Shown piece by piece: positions 1-12,100 of a stretch of 64,000 bases of DNA. Where the stretch lies: contig WBMV01003337.1 of assembly GCA_013396655.1 (NCBI GenBank), positions 92,991 to 156,990 of the forward strand, given 5' to 3'. The position numbers and the translations under genes are program-made. Each line of letters starts with the position of its first letter. The first letter of the stretch is position 1. The stretch is from Campylorhamphus procurvoides. Its lineage: Eukaryota; Chordata; Aves; Passeriformes; Dendrocolaptidae. The notes beneath the pieces were generated by a model that saw nothing but the letters and a program-made list of their open reading frames with translations, searched no databases and was not told the DNA's origin.

Positions 1-2587
1 TTCTATGTAACAGTTCTAAAAGCTCTACTTACTTTCCCAGCTGCTTCATCAAAACTTTGGGTAGGGCTGCATCATCTCAGGTCTTGGTATTTCAAGTTCT
101 TCCTCTCTGTTATGAAACACTGCATTTTCTACCTCTGTAGGGATATGAAAACTGGTGCTGCAAAATTTATTTTCCTGGCAGCATGGACCAACAAACTCCG
201 TTTTGAATAATTTTCCCCTGTGACCTCCTATCAGTCATAAGTTTCTTTTCTTTACCTGCTAGTTGAAGTGCTTCATCACTCATCCTTCCCAGGTTAGCTA
301 ATCTTGAAATGAATCCTTGAGTGTGTAGTGTCCTCATCTCCATGTCTTTGTTCACATGGATAATCCTTGTTTCCTGAAACCAAGGCTCATTGCAAGGACT
401 GCTCCTGAGGGACAACAAAATGCTGACTCTCTCTACGAGGGTTCATGGCGCAGGGAGTAAAGACTGTCACTTCCAGGGCTGGATCTGCTCTGGCTGTCCT
501 AGTACCCTCCTCTGGAGGGCCCAGCTTCTGTACATTGGCAGCACAGGGAGTACAAGGCAACCATTTTCATGTATTCCATAAAATTACTGTTATGCACAGA
601 TGTGTGAATGCCTAAGGTTTTAGACTATAATATCGCTGTACTTGAGACTTTCTCCTTCTACCTGTCTTTATGGAACAAAGAGAAAGCAATTCTTACTGGG
701 ATCTCTGGATGTAGTTATAAAACTACAAAAAACACCACTGTTCATTAATTGCCATCTGCCTGTTTTTCTGTGATCACTACCTTGTGCTTTGCAAAAATAG
801 CACTCTATTTATGAAACTGGATTTAAAAATTTACAAATGCAAGGAATTTAATAATAATATTTTATATTTTTTTTGCAAAAGAGTCTTGAACATAATGAAT
901 GACTGTGCTAATTGTTTTAATAATTTGATATAAGTGTTGTTTAAATAACAAGATTTTATTCCAGAATTCACAAGGTTTGGTAGCCACATCAGTGAAAATA
1001 GTTATTTAAAATTATATATAATGTAACTGAAACCTAAAAAAAAAAAAAGGTAAAATTAGAATGTTTAGTTTTATATATCACTGTAAACCAAGAAATCATA
1101 TATATTTTTCCAACAGTTTGCATAGAGATTAGCATGTTCTTAAAATCTGCTTCTCATGTCCCTGGCATTCCTGGCCGTGGAGTTTACTGTTTACTGTACT
1201 AATAGCCAGCATCGAGACTGTAGCTGTATCTTTATTAAAAAATACCCAATACTTGATAAACTGGCAGTAGCTTCACTTTAACATAGTCTCTACCTTTGAT
1301 TTTTCTTAAGCTGGAGAACACAATTAAGAATTACGAGACTTGTCCTGCTGGTTTAATAGTCACACGGGTCTCTGATCCCGGCAGCGGCCGGTAATTGATC
1401 CGTAGGCGAGAGAACACCAGAACCAGGACACGTGGGAAGAAACTCGTTTCTTTGTTTAGCCAACCTGCCTTCAGGCTGCCCGTGCTTTGGAAACTTCCCA
1501 AGTCAAAACTGCGTCCCTGATCGCTGTGCTTAGTGGCTGTTTTATGCTCTGTGACTTTGTCTAAGCTTTTGTTATTCAGATGCAGTTTCGTTTTCCACAG
1601 CCCCTTGTGGCAGCGACTTCCACAGTTCCATTGATTGTGTCTGTGGAAAACAGTATCTGTTTTGGTTTGTTTAGGCTTGTTTCTTGATACTATCACTGGG
1701 TGTCCCTGAGTTCTCCTATTTTGAGACTTTCCCTGTTCAACTTCCCAGTGCTGCTTAGGAATTTACAGACCTCTGTTTTATCTCCCTCTCACTTATCTTT
1801 TTTTCCGAACTGGAAAATATTAGCCCACGTATTCTCTCCTGTGTGAGTTGTTCCTTATTTCTGATCGGCCAGGGCAATAAGGAAACGGATGTGAAAAAAC
1901 AGCTTATCGCTACAGGAGAGCACAAACCCAGCGGAGCCTGAGTGCGGGCATTCCTTTTCCAAAACAGAGTTGTGAATCCCGGGGACAAAGTATCTCCTTC
2001 TCATTCAGTTATACTATTAACTCACAAAGTATCAGTTTGTTTCCTGTGCTTTGAGTGTTCTTCCTCTCCAGCGAGACAGAATGGGTGTTGAAAGAAGTTA
2101 TTCCTTATGTTGTTCTTGCTTTTAAAGCTTTGGGGTTTTCAGCAGGGAAATCTGGTGAAAGAATTGCAAGGCTCAGCATGACAAATTGGGAAATGGAGGA
2201 ATTAAGATTATGGGTATGTCATTGACTTGCCCCCATGTGTACAATATGGTATCATGTTAGTTCTTAATTAGCTCCACAACCTGTTACTACTCTGTGGATC
2301 TCTGTTAGTCACTGTGCCAGGCAGTCAGTGCTACCCAGCTGGGTCTGTAGAGGGAAGGAGGCTCCTGCCTGTGGGACCTTCCCCTCCGTGTAGAGCAGAA
2401 ATGTGTGTCAAATGCAGAAAGTCTGGGTTTGTTGGATGAATAAGCAGGAGGCTGCCTGGATTTCTGCTCCTGCCTCCCCACACAACTGCAGTGTTGCACA
2501 GGGCAGGTCCCTTCAGCAGAGATTTCATGCATAGCCATTACTTCTGGGAGTTTTTTAATTATTATTTTCTAGGTAGGAGGAGCATGT
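1..2587. other. Upstream flank of RRAS2, no gene recognised
   Basis: AT-rich, non-coding-looking sequence upstream of the RRAS2 promoter region. Open frames are short, lie on both strands and resemble no family I know. The only structure I see is a local rise in CpG content at about 1331-1990, listed separately. No exon of a neighbouring gene was recognised. Confidence 0.5.
1331..1990. other. CpG-enriched patch upstream of RRAS2
   Basis: By hand count this stretch has roughly 20 CpG dinucleotides in 660 bases, while the sequence on either side has very few. It carries two open frames on the minus strand (1331-1696 and 1755-1988) with no recognisable domain. It could be a distal promoter or enhancer, or an old LTR-type insertion. 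I saw no clear terminal repeats, primer-binding site or target duplication, so the identity is open. Confidence 0.3.
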
Positions 2588-3037
2588 CTACCTTACAGAG
2601 CTGTTGATGTGATTATGCTATTCAGGAACATGATAACAGCTATCTGTCATTCTTCATTGGCAAAAGGTTGTATGTGTGTGTATACAAGTATGTAAAATTA
2701 TACATGCATGATTTTGCTGCTATATATCTTTACAAAAAGGGGAGATGAAGGGAAGAAAGTATTACTTTAAAGTAGTTCTGACAGCAAAAGTTCTGCTTCT
2801 TTGTAGTATGGCCATCTGCCTAATGTTTTGCATGTCCAGAAACATACTGGGCAGTAAGTTATTACTCAAAGAGGCAGACCACCACTGGGAGCAGCAGCCT
2901 GCCCCCAGTCGAGGTGGTGGAGATGCAAAGGACCAGGGTGAATTTCCTACACACTGCAGAGTGCTCTGACCAGGTACAAAAAGGAATTGCTATGGGGCTA
3001 TGGGTGACACTCGGTGGAAAGGGTGGCCTTGGTCTGA
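2588..3037 (+). repeat. Exact 450-bp direct duplication, copy 1
   Basis: This segment is repeated base for base at 3244-3693, offset 656. I compared the two copies by eye and found no mismatch. Copy 1 stops at a single N (3038) and copy 2 starts straight after a single N (3243). Zero divergence and single-N joints are what scaffolding produces when two overlapping contigs are placed end to end, so I infer an assembly artefact rather than a real tandem duplication. The 74-residue open frame in both copies has no recognisable homology. Confidence 0.9.
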
Positions 3038-3038
3038 N

Positions 3039-3242
3039 CAGCTCATGCATATGCAGAGCTGACGAGCACGGCCCGGCCCGCCCCGCCGTGCCTGCCCGGC
3101 GCTCATTAGCATGGCGATGAGCGCGCCCCGCCCCCGGCGCCATTAGTGCCGCGGCTGCGGGGGCGGGCGGGCTCTGCGCTGCCATCCGCTCCGCTCCGAT
3201 CGGCGCTGCTGCTGCCGCCGCTGCTCCTGCTGCTCCTCCTGC
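3039..3242 (+). promoter_or_regulatory. RRAS2: GC-rich CpG-island fragment, probably RRAS2 promoter or 5'UTR
   Basis: A 204-bp fragment bounded by single Ns and very unlike its neighbours in base composition. It has Sp1-type GC boxes at 3126-3134 (reverse orientation) and 3159-3167, a hairpin with 8-bp arms (3099-3106 and 3117-3124), and a CTG/CCG-rich run at its 3' end typical of a vertebrate 5'UTR. A 12-codon open frame at 3111-3146, stop included, has a good initiation context (A at -3, G at +4) and could be an upstream ORF if transcribed. I infer that it belongs to the broken CpG island of RRAS2, perhaps inside the gap at 4009-4424. Its position and orientation here are not reliable. Confidence 0.55.
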
Positions 3243-3243
3243 N

Positions 3244-3693
3244 CTACCTTACAGAGCTGTTGATGTGATTATGCTATTCAGGAACATGATAACAGCTATC
3301 TGTCATTCTTCATTGGCAAAAGGTTGTATGTGTGTGTATACAAGTATGTAAAATTATACATGCATGATTTTGCTGCTATATATCTTTACAAAAAGGGGAG
3401 ATGAAGGGAAGAAAGTATTACTTTAAAGTAGTTCTGACAGCAAAAGTTCTGCTTCTTTGTAGTATGGCCATCTGCCTAATGTTTTGCATGTCCAGAAACA
3501 TACTGGGCAGTAAGTTATTACTCAAAGAGGCAGACCACCACTGGGAGCAGCAGCCTGCCCCCAGTCGAGGTGGTGGAGATGCAAAGGACCAGGGTGAATT
3601 TCCTACACACTGCAGAGTGCTCTGACCAGGTACAAAAAGGAATTGCTATGGGGCTATGGGTGACACTCGGTGGAAAGGGTGGCCTTGGTCTGA
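3244..3693 (+). repeat. Exact 450-bp direct duplication, copy 2
   Basis: Second copy of 2588-3037, identical by eye. It continues without interruption into unique sequence at 3694, so this is probably the true continuation of the chromosome and copy 1 is the overlapping end of the previous contig. Confidence 0.9.
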
Positions 3694-4008
3694 ATGGCCT
3701 AAACGAGTGAGAAACCCATTGATATGCATGGTCACAAGAAAACCTGATGAAGAGCGGTGAAGGAATATAGTCTCTATGACTTTTTCCCCATTTTACCCTC
3801 TTGGTGGGAAGCGACACTAAAGACTTTAAACCCCCTGTGCCTTGGCTCGTCATCTGCACGCAGGGTCACCAAGCACCCCATGGGCATCCAGAGCGGCTCA
3901 TTAATATTGATGAGGCACTCAGACGGACGCCCCACCAAATCCCATGGGGACACCGCTAATTACCTGCGCTGCGCCGTCTGGAGAGGGGAGAGGGGAGAGG
4001 GGGCCGGG
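3694..4008 (+). promoter_or_regulatory. RRAS2: Promoter-proximal flank left of the gap
   Basis: GC content and CpG density rise towards the gap and end in a GGGGA-type purine-rich run at about 3981-4008. A short inverted repeat at 3897-3914 (arms CTCAT and ATGAG) resembles the hairpin at 3099-3124 in the isolated GC-rich fragment. No coding exon is recognisable. The position, just upstream of the missing exon 1, suggests proximal promoter sequence; this is inference. Confidence 0.4.
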
Positions 4009-4424
4009 NNNNNNNNNNNNNNNNNNNNNNNNNNNNNNNNNNNNNNNNNNNNNNNNNNNNNNNNNNNNNNNNNNNNNNNNNNNNNNNNNNNNNNNNNNNN
4101 NNNNNNNNNNNNNNNNNNNNNNNNNNNNNNNNNNNNNNNNNNNNNNNNNNNNNNNNNNNNNNNNNNNNNNNNNNNNNNNNNNNNNNNNNNNNNNNNNNNN
4201 NNNNNNNNNNNNNNNNNNNNNNNNNNNNNNNNNNNNNNNNNNNNNNNNNNNNNNNNNNNNNNNNNNNNNNNNNNNNNNNNNNNNNNNNNNNNNNNNNNNN
4301 NNNNNNNNNNNNNNNNNNNNNNNNNNNNNNNNNNNNNNNNNNNNNNNNNNNNNNNNNNNNNNNNNNNNNNNNNNNNNNNNNNNNNNNNNNNNNNNNNNNN
4401 NNNNNNNNNNNNNNNNNNNNNNNN
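4009..4424. other. RRAS2: Assembly gap of 416 Ns, probably holding RRAS2 exon 1
   Basis: All bases are N. Both flanks are GC-rich. RRAS2 exon 1 normally encodes residues 1-36, with the P-loop GGGGVGKS, and ends in phase 0 before a Ser codon. Visible exon 2 begins exactly there, and no P-loop coding sequence is visible anywhere upstream. CpG-island first exons are often lost from draft bird assemblies. The true gap length is unknown. Confidence 0.6.
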
Positions 4425-4540
4425 GTGCCGGCCCGGCAAGGGGCCAGGAAGCTCCCGCAGCTCCCCGCCAGAGAGGAGGGGGTTTGCGGCGGGGCGCTCC
4501 CTGATAGCTGTGGCCAGCCATCCTCCACCGACCCTCTGAG
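4425..4540 (+). other. RRAS2: GC-rich right flank of the gap
   Basis: About 80 bases of GC-rich sequence (to about 4500) that grade into AT-rich intron. I could not find the end of RRAS2 exon 1 or a convincing donor that would follow it, so this is probably the first part of intron 1 or the edge of the CpG island. Confidence 0.4.
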
Positions 4541-6132
4541 CTCCTGTTGTTGATCACTCAACTTCTAGGCAATTGAACTTTTTCTTTTATCCATTTTCAG
4601 TAAAAAAACCCCTGACAGAATAGGTACTGCAAAGCGTGTGTGTCAGTTTCAGGAGGAAGAGCCCTTTTTACTGTTTCACCACTAATCCAGCCGTAGCTCC
4701 TTTATTTATTTTCATCCTCTGCCCTGTTGCATTTAGCGTTTCAACCTCTCTCTGTTTATGGTGGGAGGAGGAGACAACTACTTGCGTTCTACTTGCTGGT
4801 GTAGCTGACGGCAGATCAGCAAATCTGGAGAGCATGGCTTTTTGTTTGTTTTCTTTTATGCCACTGAGGAGAGGCCATAATGCTTCACCAATCCCTAAGA
4901 TAGGCTGCTTGACAGCAGGGCCGACTTGTCTTTTAACGCTTGGAGCAATGATGTTCGCAACTAACGTTTTGTTGGAACAGGTAGCAAATAGATTATTTCT
5001 TTATTTCAGATGTTTTTTTCACTAACACGTATATCCATGTGATCATTAGTTGTACTACTCTGTTGAGAATTTAAGCTCTGCAGCATAAGCTAAGTAGCTA
5101 CGTGGAAAAAAGCACTTTGAAATTTTGGGTAAGTACTGGATAACTGAATGTTTATAAAATACAGTACTATCCAGGACATTAAAGGAACAGACACTTTGGG
5201 ATAATTACTTCTTTGGAAGTTAGTTTGAATGGTGTATTTGGGATGGAAATGTGTTGTACAGGTGTCTTTAGTCAGTTGCGTAGATAGCTGGTGAGATACT
5301 GGTAAAATACTGACTTGGTCTGTCTGAAGGTGATGAGGCTGGAATAACTGCACTCCTCTCAGTCTGTGGATTTAATTCCTCATTGCTTTTGTATGGAGAT
5401 AATTAAATACCGTGGTTGTATGAAGCTGGTTTAGGATGCCATTCACTCAAACATGATACTGCTGCTTTAGGTGATATTGCCTGTGTCTTGATGTGGACAT
5501 CGAAGCTGGCAGTAATGTGTGCAGCTGGACATGGCTTCAGTTCTGAGATGCTGCTGTCTTGGAAAATATTGCTGAATGGATTTCTGGATTCCTTGTCAGC
5601 ATGAAAGGCTTTTGAATAAGTTCAACTTCATAACAAAAATGCTGTAATTTCTATCAAAGACGTAAGTAGGGAAAAAAAGTGAAGTTCACGCTTGATGCCT
5701 TGGCACATACATTTATTTTAAGAGTAGTAAGGCTCTGCTGAGTACTGGATAGCCTCAATATTTGAGCACTGTTAGAAATTCTTTAAGCTGAAAGTTTGAG
5801 TTTATATAAAATACAAATAAAAGTTTGGGGTCAAGTGCTGTAACTGACACTTGTCTTCCTGCAAATATCTGCAAAAGAGGAACCCATGTCTGCTTTTTCA
5901 CTTAAAAGGATCTCTTCAAATTAATAGCAGGAAAAGAAATAGTTCATTTTGAAATAGTGTTGAGGAAACAGCGCTAGAGTGTTAAGCTGGCACTGTCTTG
6001 AGGATGAGTTTTTCAAAACAACTTGTTGTCAGTTTGCATTAAGTTATCTTCATCTCTGTGCCCTCTCGGCAGCTTTATCTTGAGATAAAATCTTGCCACC
6101 GCAAAGTGAAGTTTAGCAGAAAATTCAGCTTT

Positions 6133-6153
6133 AAAAAAAAAAAAAAAAAAAAA
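6133..6153 (+). repeat. Poly(A) run, 21 As
   Basis: Uninterrupted A run in intron 1, preceded by TT and followed by a GA-rich stretch. I saw no retroposed gene body directly upstream, so this looks like a simple repeat rather than a processed pseudogene tail. Confidence 0.8.
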
Positions 6154-9100
6154 GAAAGAGAATAGCTTGGGTAGTAAAGACCTTCTGAGCAGGACCTCAG
6201 GTACCATAGAGAAGGGTTTTGTATTGTTTCCATGCTTGCAATGTGGTTATGGACAATAAGAGATGAGGCTTGCTGTATTATTTATATCCCGCAGTGTCTT
6301 CCTGAGCTCTTAACGCCGTGATGTTATTAAGTGTGTGCAAAGCCATGCAAGCACTTGGGTAGTTTCTGTATGGCAAGTGTATTGCCAAATATGTTGTTTG
6401 TCTTTTAAGGCTGCACAGAAACTGCTCCAAGTTGTTTTAAAATTGATTACAAGCAAGTCACGTGCTTCATTTTTGGAATTTCTTAGGATTAAGTGACAAA
6501 CGTGTAGTGGCCTTCACTAAAACATGGATCAGTACTAGCTCTTGCCAGATAACAGACCGTGATGTCAGTGAAGGATTTAAATTCTCTTTTGCTTCTTTAT
6601 TCACTGTGTTTAAAATATGGCTGTCACCAACTCAGTTTTGAAACTTAAAAAGGAAAGTTTTTTTTCTTACTGATAATTGCAAGTATTTCTACACTTGGCT
6701 TTGCTCTCGTATAATTCTCTTTTTCATTTTCAGTAAATCAGTACTCAAGTACAGTTGTTCTTGCATTAATTTCAATGCTACTGATGATTTTCTAGTAAAT
6801 AAAACTATTGTGATGACAGGACATCATGGGGAAGCATGTACCATGATTTACATTGTATCTTTGAGAGACAACAAGGAATTCACATTTGAAAATGGGAAAA
6901 CTTTCTTGATTTCAGATAAAACAAATGTAAACATGAGGAACTGAGGATTTAAGAAGAACCAGTTAATCTTCTTCCTTTTGCCAGCTTTCTGGGATCCTGC
7001 ACAGCTCATCCCTTTGCTGACTGGTTTAGGTGTTGGTGGGGAAGGAGAGAACATTCACTTCTCCAGGAGCAGTAATGGCTGAGGCTGTGGGAGTGATCAG
7101 CACGTAAAGTGTTCCTGTGCACACTGTCCTGTGTGAGAGTATCGGTTCCCCATGATTGTTGTGCCTCAATCTGAGCTGAAACAACGTTTCTGTAAGGAGG
7201 CTGAGTGAGCCAACCTATTTCATACAATGAAAGCTCTTTCACGTACTGGGTTCAGCACCACTGTGCTAATTAGTAGTGAAGGAGGAATGGTACATGAGGT
7301 GTAACTGGTCACTTGTGTGTAACTGCTTATGGTCCTGGGTTCACTTCTCAGATATTCATCTAACAGTTTGGAGGAACTTTAGGGTACAAATTAGCAGATC
7401 ACAGCTTTCAGTGGTGAAATGACTATAGTGTGTTCCTCAAAATTCTTCCCCTAGGGAGATAAACACAGCTCAATATTGCTGTTGGTGGGCCAGGATTTCA
7501 TGCTGGAAATATCGGATCATTTCCTTTAAATCAGGATATTATAGATGAACTTAGTGCTGTCGAGTCTGTGCACTGTTACAACAGGAAGTTGAGATGTTTT
7601 AATTGTGGAGGAGAGTTGATGGGATGTCAAAGCCGTAAACTCTAGGAAAGCAACAGTGAATGATAGCTCAGCACTACACCACAGCATTTGGTAAAACTCT
7701 AAGTGGTAGAACTAAGCATTCCTTCTCTTATTGAAAACATACACAAATAATCCATCATGCTCACATCCCAAGAGGCAGAAAACTTTTAAAATGCTTTGCA
7801 GCCAGTTAACTGGCCTCTTAGCAGGCTGAGGTATTTGGGAGTATGAGCTGTGCAGAGCACACAGCTGTTGCCACAATAGCTTTTCTCCAGCTGTCATGCA
7901 GAGGTCTGTCACAAAATACCCCACATTCCCTTGTAACTCAGCCCTTTGTAATATTCAGGTTTCCTTGCTCAAAGGGAATACAGCCTAGCAACTACCTAAT
8001 CACCCTCTTATTTTTTTTTATCCTGCAGTTGCCATTTACTTCATGCTTTTTTTTTTTCCAAAATGAACAATGTATAGCTAGCTTTAGCAGTATACAGCAA
8101 GAAAACCACTAATGTTTTGTTCTTTCCAATCTGCTTGCAAAATAGTCTGGTTTTGATCAGAATTGATAAAATTATTTGGCCTACTGTTTTTCCTCTTTAG
8201 AAAACTATTGCTTTTGTTTTGTGACAATGACATGTATAGTTTTGTGTACTGAGTAGACTCTGGTGACTTATATGTGTGTATCAGTTAATAAATGTCAGTG
8301 GATCCTTGAGATGGTATTGACTGAATGTAATTAAGTGTAATTGAGTTCAGCTTAGTTTGTCAGTCAGCTTAATGTTACCTGTGGTAATGCATGAACATAT
8401 TTGAAACTGCTAAAACGCTTAATGTGGTGTAAAATGTATGTAAGGGTTCAGTGTTTGGAGTTTGTGTACTGATTTCATGCTGTATTTAGAAGCTCAAATC
8501 TTACTGCCAAAGTTGTAAAAGAATGTATTTTTCCTACTGCTCTTAAACTTTGACTGGAGCTGAGCTTACTGTTTCACTGAGTAGTGAATAAAATGAGTTG
8601 GATGTAGATTTTTGACTCCTGAATGTTAATATCAGGCACTTGTATGAAAGCAAGCATATGACTTGCAGATGCATGGTGAGCAGTTGTTCAGACTTCTTTC
8701 CCCCATTTTCCCTTTCCTTTTATAAGTTGCTACTTTCACAAGACTGTTAGTTCTCATTATCTAGAAATAAAGCCACAGGGTTATCTCAGTATCTTTTATC
8801 TCTGAAATAGCTGTTGGGCAACAAAATAGCTAGTTCTGAATTTTATGCTCTAAATATGAATTTCAAACTCTAAAATAGAGTAGTAAAGTAGATTGAAAAG
8901 CAACAACTGAACATGCAGCTGGTGTTTGAGCTGGCATGCTGGATGTTTGACAGACCCTGATGTCTTAGTGTACCACTTTTGTGTGCTGGACTCGGGATGT
9001 GCAAATCCCTCCACAGTTTCTGGATATTCTGACTAACCCTTGCTGACCGTTGGAAAAAATGCTCTTCAAGTAAGCGTGTAAGAAAAATCAAAAGAATAAA

Positions 9101-12100
9101 ATGCCATGAATTCCAGGCTGCAGATTCACGCAGGGCTATGCTGGGACTGGTATGCTTATATTGTGATAAAGTGTGGGGCCTTCTTGCCATAAGTAGCGCA
9201 GTGTAACTCAAGGTGACAAAAATACAGTTTAGGAGAGTGAGCAACTGATTGTTGGCATCTGTTGAGGTTAAAGGTGGGAAATAAAAATCCTAATCAAAAC
9301 AAAGCACTTGTGATGCAGTCACCTGGAATAATAAGGGCTGCTTGTTACCCTTCTTGTGAAACTTGAACTGCTCAGCTCTGTGCTTCCTGGAACATTGCTA
9401 CCCAGCAAAAGATTGGACTTGCTCTGATTAGTTGTAGATCTACAGCCTGGGAATGTAGTAGATGACTTCAGGCTTACCTTCCAGGGAAGAAGGAAACCTC
9501 AGGTGGCATGTGAGTGTCCCCATATAGCCAGCAGTGGCATATTGCATCCTAAGTTACCCAGCAGAGATGCCATGTACTAATGCACATACAGGGCAGAACC
9601 GAGCTGGGTTCCATAGCTGGTGTAAATTTGGAGCAGTGTCTAAGTTATGAGATACTCATCATTCTGGTTTTGAGCAATTTACAATTCTTTTTCCAAAGTA
9701 AAATTCCTGTGGGATAACTTAACTCACATCGCAGTCAGAAAGCACTTTTCTGAGTGTTAACTCCTAGCAGCGGTTGCTTATATAGCAAGTAAATATTGAC
9801 GTACCTTTTGGTTATCAGGTTGTCTTCTGCTGCCACTTGCACAAGGAGTACTGGCGCAGCTTCCCAGATTATTGGCCGGCATGCCCTTTGCACTCTGAGG
9901 GATGAATAGGCAGCCGCTGGCCTGTAGCCCTGTTCCTCCTTCCCTTACTAGAGGAAGAGGCTCCTCCTTCTGATTTTGGCTGGAGCTCTGAATTCCAGTG
10001 TTCAGTAATGATGGTAGAGGGTGGCTCTTATAAGTAGAGCCCTTATATTCCAAGAGTTTTGAAGGGCCTGAAAGGCTCATGGTTGTATACCTTGTGCAAC
10101 CTGTTTGCACTTACCGAAAACATTTCCAGCACTGAAAATGTTGTGACTGAGCTCCTTGATGTATTTGAAGATAAATACCAGCTTCGTCAAGTGGAATGTA
10201 GCAGTCTTGTGACTAGGTGGTAGGAAGCTAGGTTTTCTGCAGACCTTCCTAAATTAGTCACTCTTCAGGTCTAGACTGGTATGACACAAGCAGAGAACTT
10301 CTCTGTTGGTTCTGGCAATTCAGGTGGTTTGCATGGGTTTGGTAGTCTTGTCTTCAGTTATGGTCACAAGGCACTGTTAAAGGAAAATGTAACAACTAGA
10401 TAAATGCATCACTTACTGTGAATGTGTTCTAGTTCAAGAACTATGTAAAACCAATATTAATACTGAAATCATGCCTGTAATTGATCTTTTTCCCCCCCCC
10501 GTTGTAAACTTTTCCTTTTGACTTTGCATATAACATGTCCAAAGATTTCTGGATGCAACTTTGAACAACCAAGACAAACTCTTCCTGTAAGGAGCAGGAG
10601 TGAATGGGAACCAGATTGCAAAGTTTAATTGCAAATAATGCCATTAGACAATGTCCACCTTTAAGTGGCTTGCCTGATAAAGTTGCTGGAGGTCTGTTTT
10701 GAAGTTCTGACAAAAAGCAATAGTAGTCTGCTGCTACAAATAGAGTTGGATCCTAGATGAATTATTTCTATCTGAGGAGTGAGTAAGGCCATTTCTGTTT
10801 ATCTTGAACTGTATCCTTCATCACTAAGATATGCTCTGTAACTGTGAACAGCTTTTTTTTTTACTGTATCTTCTTTTTATCTTCTGTGTTTTGCTGTTTT
10901 TTAATGTTCTATCTCGTGGCTTAAGTGCGGTTGCAGCTTAGGTTTGCAATGGCCTGTAGGGCACTTAGTGGAAACAGGTAATATAAAAGAAAATGTTTTT
11001 TTCCTCTTTCTAACTTAATTACTTGAAGTAGATAGCAGACAAAGAAAGCTTACCTAATCTGTTTGCTTTGCCTTTTCTTACTTTCTCTCCTCTGTGGACA
11101 TATCATCCCCATACTTAGGCTGGTCACATCCCAGCATGTAAAGTGCCTGATGTGCAGTGTGGCTTCTAGGTGGAACTTCCATGAGATTGAAATTACTTTT
11201 ATTGTGGATTTCTTGCTTTTACGAGGCTCTTTTAAAAAGAGGTCTGTCTGGATTGCAGTGCCTAGGCTGTTCTTGGTTAAATTAGAGAAGGTCAAGTATT
11301 CACGTTGGAAGTACTTCATCTTGCAACTAATCAAGCATTGTGTGCAAGGGCTGTCAATACAGCGAGGTCAGGGATTCTGATCTGCTGTTGGAATGGGAAA
11401 GGCTGGAGAACTTGCACTTTAGCTGGCCTTAAGCCTACACAGAGCCTCAAACCTGACTGGGTGAGGGTTACTGGAGAGGACTGTGTGCACTTCTCTAGTT
11501 GGGTGGGGAAGTGTGGTAAACTCTACTTACAGAGGGATATCCTGTTGGGTGATGGAGTTCATGGTGAATTTTTGTAACATACAAATGTGCTCATGCAAAA
11601 TCCCACAAAGGGCTAAAAAGGAGAAGGTGCCCTCTGGAAGAGGCTTCTGTGGAGCTCATCAGAACTGCAATTGGCAAGTGAGAACAGCATATGTGACCAC
11701 GAGGGCTGTGCTGAAGCAGTAGGAGTGGTGTGCTGGTGCAGATGGAGAAGCTGAAGGCCCTTGCAAGTGAGGGCAAGTCGATTTTTTTTCTCTTTAGAAA
11801 GGACTGACAGTGGGGTGGCACAAGGCTAGGGAAATATTTTTACTTTGCAGGCCTGAAGAAACAGGGCTTTGTTGAAGGTTTAATTTGATAAGCTCGTACT
11901 ACTATTAAGGAAAAAATGTTCAAAAGGTCCCCATGTTGCCAGAGCAATTTGCCACTATAGCTGTTTACTCCCTCTAGTTTGCTGAAACTCCACAAGTGAT
12001 CGGAGTTAAAAATAACCAGGGAATGTTTTTACCCAGGATCAGTTACCCTGTCTGGTTCACTGTGCAGCTCTGCAAACAACTTCATCTGGCAGTCGTGCTC

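Noticed and set aside
3160..3242. Leu-rich reading of the CTG/CCG run as a signal peptide
   Set aside because: No start codon precedes it in that frame and other frames give Ala- or Cys-rich runs. A repetitive 5'UTR is the simpler explanation.
2745..3625. Two identical 74-codon open frames, possible tandem gene pair
   Set aside because: They are the same frame in the duplicated 450-bp segment, which looks like an assembly artefact, and the peptide has no recognisable features.
3757..4561. Long open frames on both strands across 4009-4424
   Set aside because: They are open only because the gap is all N. There is no sequence evidence for them.
6133..6153. A run as the tail of a processed pseudogene
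   Set aside because: No coding-like or known mRNA-like sequence precedes it and no flanking target duplication was seen.
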